The translations under genes were made by a program, and so were the position numbers. Below, piece after piece: positions 59,842 to 64,000 of a DNA stretch of 64,000 bases (positions are counted from its first letter, which is position 1; the number at the start of each line of letters is the position of its first letter). A model generated the notes under the pieces. It saw nothing but the letters and a program-made list of their open reading frames with translations. It did not search any database and was not told the origin of the DNA. The stretch is from contig CAZTJO010000001.1 of the NCBI GenBank assembly GCA_964614095.1, forward strand, positions 124,001 through 188,000, written 5' to 3'. This DNA comes from CAZWKX01 sp964614095 (lineage in GTDB: Bacteria > Actinomycetota > Acidimicrobiia > Spongiisociales > UBA11373).

Positions 59842-60864
59842 ATGAAGGTACTTCACATCGGCGGAACCGGGCTCATCAGCTCTGCGTGTGTTGCCCAAGG
59901 GCTGGCGGAGGGAAACGAATTATGGGTGCTGAACCGAGGCGCCACCCACAAGGTTCCGATCGCCGACGAGGTGCACCGGCTGGTCGCCGATGCGAGCGAC
60001 CGACACTCGGTTGCCGAGGTCCTCTCCGGGCGCCGATTCGACGCGGTGGTGCAATGGGTGGCGTTCCGCCCCGACCAGGTGGCGCTCGACGTCGACCTAT
60101 ACCGGGACTGTGGGCAGTACGTGCTCATCAGCTCGGCCAGCGCCTATGAGAAGCCGCCGTCCCACTACCACATCACCGAGGCGGGCACGCCCCTCGACAA
60201 CCCGTACTGGCAGTATTCACGGGACAAGATCGCCTGCGAGCGGGTGGCCCGGCGGGCCTATGGGCAGACCGGGTTCCCGGCCACGATTGTGCGGCCGTCG
60301 CTCACCTACGGGCTCTCCCAGATCCCGGTGTGTGTCGGCAGCTGGGAGAAGCCGTTCACCATCGTGGACCGCATGCGTCGCGGGGCACAGATCATCGTGC
60401 CCGGCGACGGCACCAGCCTGTGGACCCTTACCCACAACAGCGACTTCGCCAAAGGGCTGACCCCGCTGCTCGGCAACAAGGCGGCAATCGGCGAGGACTT
60501 CCACATCACCTCGGATGAGGTGCTCACCTGGAACCAGATCTACAAGCTGGTCGGTGAGGCGGCCGGGGTGAAGCCCGACATCCTGCATGTACCCACCGAT
60601 GCGCTCATCGCCGCCGATCCCGAACTCGAGGGAACACTGTGGGGCGACAAGGCGCACAGCGCCGTCTTCGACAACACGAAGCTGCGGTCACTGGTGCCCG
60701 AGTTCGAAGCAACGGTTCCGTTTGCCGACGGGATCAAGGAGACGGTGGCCTGGTTCGATGCCGATCCCTCCCGGCAAGAGATCGACCCCGAGGCCAACAC
60801 TCTGTGGGACCGGGTGGCGCAGGTGTACGGCAAGGCGCTGGACCGGGTGCAGGCCGGTGATTGA
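59842..60864 (+). CDS. NAD-dependent epimerase/dehydratase family protein
   Basis: 340 aa extended SDR protein. The Rossmann loop is the atypical LHIGGTGLISSACV (GGTGxI), as in the isoflavone-reductase-like/CSP41 subgroup; Ser-Ser and the catalytic YxxxK region are SSASAYEKPPSHYHI and YWQYSRDKIACE. HIGGTG and RPSLTYG are typical for the sugar-nucleotide epimerase group. Substrate unknown. A TAGAGT box 7 nt from the ATG suggests a leaderless mRNA. The 218-nt gap before it shows no other feature. Confidence 0.8.
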   Translation: MKVLHIGGTGLISSACVAQGLAEGNELWVLNRGATHKVPIADEVHRLVADASDRHSVAEVLSGRRFDAVVQWVAFRPDQVALDVDLYRDCGQYVLISSASAYEKPPSHYHITEAGTPLDNPYWQYSRDKIACERVARRAYGQTGFPATIVRPSLTYGLSQIPVCVGSWEKPFTIVDRMRRGAQIIVPGDGTSLWTLTHNSDFAKGLTPLLGNKAAIGEDFHITSDEVLTWNQIYKLVGEAAGVKPDILHVPTDALIAADPELEGTLWGDKAHSAVFDNTKLRSLVPEFEATVPFADGIKETVAWFDADPSRQEIDPEANTLWDRVAQVYGKALDRVQAGD

Positions 60865-60913
60865 GGCCTCTCGGGCCGGGCCGCCGGTCCGTCGGTCGGT
60901 AGCATCGGCCGCC

Positions 60914-62422
60914 GTGACCTACGATCGCCGCCCCGAGCCGGTTCCCGACTTGGCCTGGAGCCCCGAACAGGCCCGCTCCCTCGGTGAACACGCCCTCGAC
61001 ATCTGGACCCGGCTGCTGGAAGGCCTCGAGGGAGACCTGCCGGTGGCCCGCCGCGCCGGCGCCGAGGAGGTGCGGGCCGCACTCCCCCTCGATGTTCCCA
61101 CCGGGCCCATGCCCATCGGCGAACTGGCCGCGGTGCTCGACCAGGTGGTCTTTGGCCACTCCATGTATCCCGGCCACGCCGGGTTTCTCGGCTACATCTC
61201 CGGAGCCGGCACGGTGCCCGGAGCCGCCGCCGATCTCATCGCCGCCGCCCTGAACCAGAACACCGGGGGCTGGCGTCTCTCGCCGGCGGCGTCGGAGATC
61301 GAGCAGTTCCTCATGCGCTGGTTCGCCCGGCGGCTCGGATTGCCCTCAGGCGCCACCGGGTTCATCACCTCGGGCGGGGCCATGGCCAACATGATCGGCC
61401 TCACCGTGGCCCGCACCGCTTGCGCCGGCTGGGACGTGCGTGCCGAAGGCACGGGCGCCGGGCCGCAGCTGACCGTCTACTGCTCGGCCGAGGTGCACGA
61501 CACCGTAGACCGGGCGGTCGAGATGCTGGGCATCGGGAGCCGAGGCCTGCAGAAGATCCCGGTCGACGGCTACATGCAGATGGATGTTGCCGCACTCAGA
61601 GAGGCGATCCGTGGCGACCTGGACAAGGGCCTGCGCCCCATAGCAGTGGTTGGATCCGCCGGCACGGTGGGAACCGGCGCCATCGATCCCCTCAACAAGA
61701 TCGCCGATGTCTGCAAGGAGCACGGCCTTTGGTTCCACATCGATGGCGCCTACGGGGGCGCCGCCGCGCTGGTCTCGTCGTTAGCGCCGCTGTTCGCCGG
61801 CATCGAACGGGCCGACTCGGTGAGTTTCGACGCCCACAAATGGCTCTACACCCCACTGGTCGGAGCCTGTCTCCTGGTTCGTGAGCCCCAGCGCCTGGCC
61901 GACACCTTCGCCGTCGACCCCGCCTACACCCACACCGATGAGGAGTACACCGGCTGGGGCATCGACATGTATGCACTGAGCCCGCACTTCTCGCGCAACT
62001 TCGCCGCACTGAAGATATGGGTGTCGCTTCTGGCCCACGGCTGGGACGCCTACGAGCGTCGTATCGCCCACGATGTCGAGCTTGCCAAGTACCTGCACCT
62101 CCTAGCTTTGGAGCACCCCGAGCTGGAGGCCATCGGTGCACCAGCGCTGTCGATCACCTGTTTCCGCTATGTGCCCCCCGATCTTGCCGACGGTAAAGGC
62201 CGCGAGGAGTACCTGGATCAGCTCAACGAGCGTCTGCTCCTCGATCTCCAGCTCGGCGGCCAGGTGTTCCCCTCCAATGCCCGGGTCGACGGCCGCTTTG
62301 TGCTGCGCACCTGCATCGTCAACTTCCGCACCGAGGCGGAGACGCTCGAAGGCCTCACCGAGGCCACCGTGGAGATCGGCAGGAGAGTCGATGCCGAGTT
62401 GCGTCCCGACTCGCTGCGCTGA
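60914..62422 (+). CDS. Group II PLP-dependent decarboxylase (aromatic amino acid decarboxylase-like)
   Basis: 502 aa from GTG 60914 (VTYDRRPEPVPD). GHAGFLGYISGAGT, ITSGGAMANMIGLTVAR, the HIDGAYGG Asp that holds PLP, and the PLP Lys309 in SFDAHKWLYTP are all clear. The group includes DOPA/tryptophan decarboxylase, tyrosine decarboxylase, and glutamate or 2,4-diaminobutyrate decarboxylase; the exact substrate is not set by these motifs. It follows the epimerase by 49 nt. Confidence 0.87.
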   Translation: MTYDRRPEPVPDLAWSPEQARSLGEHALDIWTRLLEGLEGDLPVARRAGAEEVRAALPLDVPTGPMPIGELAAVLDQVVFGHSMYPGHAGFLGYISGAGTVPGAAADLIAAALNQNTGGWRLSPAASEIEQFLMRWFARRLGLPSGATGFITSGGAMANMIGLTVARTACAGWDVRAEGTGAGPQLTVYCSAEVHDTVDRAVEMLGIGSRGLQKIPVDGYMQMDVAALREAIRGDLDKGLRPIAVVGSAGTVGTGAIDPLNKIADVCKEHGLWFHIDGAYGGAAALVSSLAPLFAGIERADSVSFDAHKWLYTPLVGACLLVREPQRLADTFAVDPAYTHTDEEYTGWGIDMYALSPHFSRNFAALKIWVSLLAHGWDAYERRIAHDVELAKYLHLLALEHPELEAIGAPALSITCFRYVPPDLADGKGREEYLDQLNERLLLDLQLGGQVFPSNARVDGRFVLRTCIVNFRTEAETLEGLTEATVEIGRRVDAELRPDSLR

Positions 62423-62452
62423 GTCTCACATCAATGACAGCGGCCAGGGCCT

Positions 62453-63718
62453 CTACCCCTCGGGTTTCGCCGGCGACGGAGCCTGGCTCGGATGCCGGAA
62501 TCCCTCGATGGGAACACCCAGCATGATCACCAGCGACACCACCTCGGCCGCGAAGAACCCCCACACCACCCGTGCCAGAGCGCTTCCCGGGCCGACCAGG
62601 CACCACACTATCCACACCACAAATGCCGCCCCCCAAGCCGTGGGCACAACGGCGACGCGCGTGCCTGCCACCAGCACAAGCGTGTAGAACAGCGCGGCGA
62701 GGGCGACCAGGCTGCCGGCGGCGACGACGGCCACCATGCCGCCGGATAGCTCGATATCGGGCCCAAACACCAGCCGGAGGAATCCGGGACCGGCAAGCCA
62801 ACCAAAAGCCGCCGCGGCCGGTACCCCGGCGGCGCAGGTGACAATGGATGCCCGGCGCAACTTGCGGAGCTGGTCGTGCCGTCCACCCATCACCAGCCGG
62901 GTCAGTGCGCCGGTGATGTAGGTCGCCACACCCGTGGCGATCATGTACGGCGCCCGGAAGATAGCCAGAGCACTGAATACCGCATTTATCTCGGCTTTTG
63001 TGCCCTCCAGCGCTGCCAGGACAACCGGCCCCCCGGCAAGCACGATCTGCGCCAGAAGGGTGCCTCCGGCCACCGTCCCGACAAAAGCGAGCGGTGGCAT
63101 GTCGCGAGTGGCCGGCATTTCCCCCCGGAACACCATGCTCGACGGCCACCCCAGGGCGACAAGAAACCCAAGCAAGATGCCGAGCCCAAACACTTCCACG
63201 CCTCCGCCCGTTACAGCGACGAGAGCGGCCACCACCACTCGGATGAGATTCTCCCCGGCGATGGCGGCGGCGGTAGCGATGAAACGGCCCCGCCCGGCGA
63301 GGCTTCCCCGAGTCAGCCCCATCGCCACCGAGCCGAAGGGGATGCTTGCCGTCAACAGCGGGAACACCAGGCCGTCCTGATGAAACAAACGCTCGCGGGC
63401 AAACCATGAAACCCCGCCAAAAAGCGCCGAGACGACAACGGCGGCAAGAAGGATCAACGGGATGGCGTTGCGCACCCGCCCCTCGCTGCCGTCGGCCGCC
63501 ATGGTACGAATCACCCAGTGCATGACGGGGAAGGTGAAGATGGCCGCACTCATAAACCAGAACGTCCACAGCGCCGAGACCGGAGCAAAGTCGTCGCCAA
63601 AGGATCGAGTGCCGATAACGATGTAGGCGTAGGCCGCCAGACCGCTGACGCCTGCCCCCACCGCCAGGATGATGGAGTCACGCCACGCCGTGGCCCGGCT
63701 CTGCTGTTGGCTCTCCAA
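62453..63718 (-). CDS. Polysaccharide flippase-like (MATE/Wzx superfamily) membrane protein
   Basis: 421 aa from TTG 63718, chosen for the GCGAGG site 5 nt upstream; an ATG-like longer frame to 63814 has no site. About twelve to fourteen helices are seen with short loops. TAAAIAGENLIRVVVAALVAV and ARAPYMIATGVATYITGALTRLV-like stretches have the rhythm of O-antigen/teichoic-acid export proteins. It may flip a lipid-linked glycan, but no glycosyltransferases adjoin it. Confidence 0.7.
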   Translation of the reverse strand: MESQQQSRATAWRDSIILAVGAGVSGLAAYAYIVIGTRSFGDDFAPVSALWTFWFMSAAIFTFPVMHWVIRTMAADGSEGRVRNAIPLILLAAVVVSALFGGVSWFARERLFHQDGLVFPLLTASIPFGSVAMGLTRGSLAGRGRFIATAAAIAGENLIRVVVAALVAVTGGGVEVFGLGILLGFLVALGWPSSMVFRGEMPATRDMPPLAFVGTVAGGTLLAQIVLAGGPVVLAALEGTKAEINAVFSALAIFRAPYMIATGVATYITGALTRLVMGGRHDQLRKLRRASIVTCAAGVPAAAAFGWLAGPGFLRLVFGPDIELSGGMVAVVAAGSLVALAALFYTLVLVAGTRVAVVPTAWGAAFVVWIVWCLVGPGSALARVVWGFFAAEVVSLVIMLGVPIEGFRHPSQAPSPAKPEG

Positions 63719-63892
63719 GAATGCCTCGCTTCGTCGTACTCTGGCGTGCCCACACTCCAGGCCGCACGCCGGAGGCAGTGTAGGGAGCCCCATCGGCAGG
63801 CCCCTGCACTGCACGCCGCCAACCCCCCTCCCCCAACCGCCCGAGGCCCGTCACTGTTATCTTTCGCCGGTCGCCGGCCCAAGGAGACCGCC

Positions 63893-64000
63893 ATTTCGGT
63901 TTGCCGCCGCCCCAGTCCCGCAGGCGGGCACCAAAACACCAAGCGGAGCCGCCCCGCTCCGGCGCGGAGCCGCCCCGCTCCGGCGCGGATCCGCCGAGTG
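63893..64000 (+). CDS. ATT-initiated ORF cut by the window end, possible infC
   Basis: AAGGAG (63881-63886) stands 6 nt before ATT at 63893, from which the frame is open to the window end, encoding a basic Arg/Pro/Ala-rich stretch (SVCRRPSPAGG, RSRPAPARSRPAPARIRRV). Use of ATT as start is a hallmark of infC, whose protein IF3 rejects non-standard starts and so regulates itself. The IF3 core would lie beyond the window, so this is a suggestion. A second frame from TTG 63901 is also open. Confidence 0.35.
   Translation, partial: MSVCRRPSPAGGHQNTKRSRPAPARSRPAPARIRRV
63943..63984 (+). repeat. Two tandem 21-bp direct repeats at the window end
   Basis: An exact 21-bp unit at 63943-63963 is repeated at 63964-63984, with a partial third copy (GCGGATCCGCC) after it. 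In the ATT frame each unit gives a seven-residue RSRPAPA-type block. Confidence 0.85.

Overview
The window is a chromosomal stretch of a high-GC bacterium, most likely a deep-branching actinobacterium (Acidimicrobiia-like). The signs are GC-rich codon use with GTG/TTG starts, Thr-rich linkers after lipoprotein and membrane anchors, an LPXTG-type sorting signal, VanW and LytR-CpsA-Psr envelope proteins, an Arg/Pro/Ala-rich N-terminus in the last frame, and regulatory ORFs that seem to start almost at the 5' end of their mRNAs. The lineage is inferred from gene style only. I found no tRNA, rRNA, CRISPR array, prophage or insertion sequence.

Layout. 1-10 kb: the end of aconitase, a membrane-anchored thioredoxin, an SLC13 transporter with RCK domains, two membrane HD-domain proteins with damaged active sites, rlmN, a bcp peroxiredoxin and a FetAB-type ABC pair. 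10-21 kb: envelope and carbohydrate genes (VanW protein, GH3 glucosidase, an overlapping toroid-hydrolase / MarC-like / aldehyde dehydrogenase cluster, a P-loop kinase, and a beta-helix lipoprotein with thirteen exact-length 23-residue repeats). 21-31 kb: folE, an LPYTG surface protein, malic enzyme, a DUF2807-like lipoprotein coupled to an LCP protein, a decayed lysA-like fragment, and a HEAT-repeat / HD-GYP pair.

31-54 kb is an amino-acid biosynthesis block, almost all on the minus strand: (aroF-chorismate mutase)-pheA; ilvB-ilvH-ilvC-leuA-leuB-leuC-leuD-ilvE; cimA-metH-metF-like; metX-lysA; with metY divergent from metX. The genes are tightly packed with ATGA/TGATG overlaps. The central observation of this annotation is that each of these operons, plus an internal point in front of leuA, is preceded by a very short ORF rich in codons for the end-product amino acid, followed by alternative hairpins or a terminator: Tyr/Phe for aroF-pheA, Ile/Val/Leu for ilvB, Leu for leuA, Thr/Ile/Met for cimA, Met for metX. 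In four of the five a sigma70-like promoter lies with its -10 hexamer only 10 or 11 nt upstream of the leader start codon, so these leader ORFs are probably translated from leaderless mRNAs. This is a coherent family of ribosome-mediated attenuators.

54-64 kb: an orphan OppB-type permease, an HtrA-like lipoprotein protease, a GH94 cellobiose phosphorylase, a lipoprotein gene broken by an in-frame amber codon, an NAD-dependent epimerase, a group II PLP decarboxylase, a Wzx-like flippase, and at the edge an ORF that may start with ATT and could be infC.

Several genes look damaged (metF-like frameshift, second PH-like paralog, amber lipoprotein, lysA fragment). These are either real decay or assembly errors.
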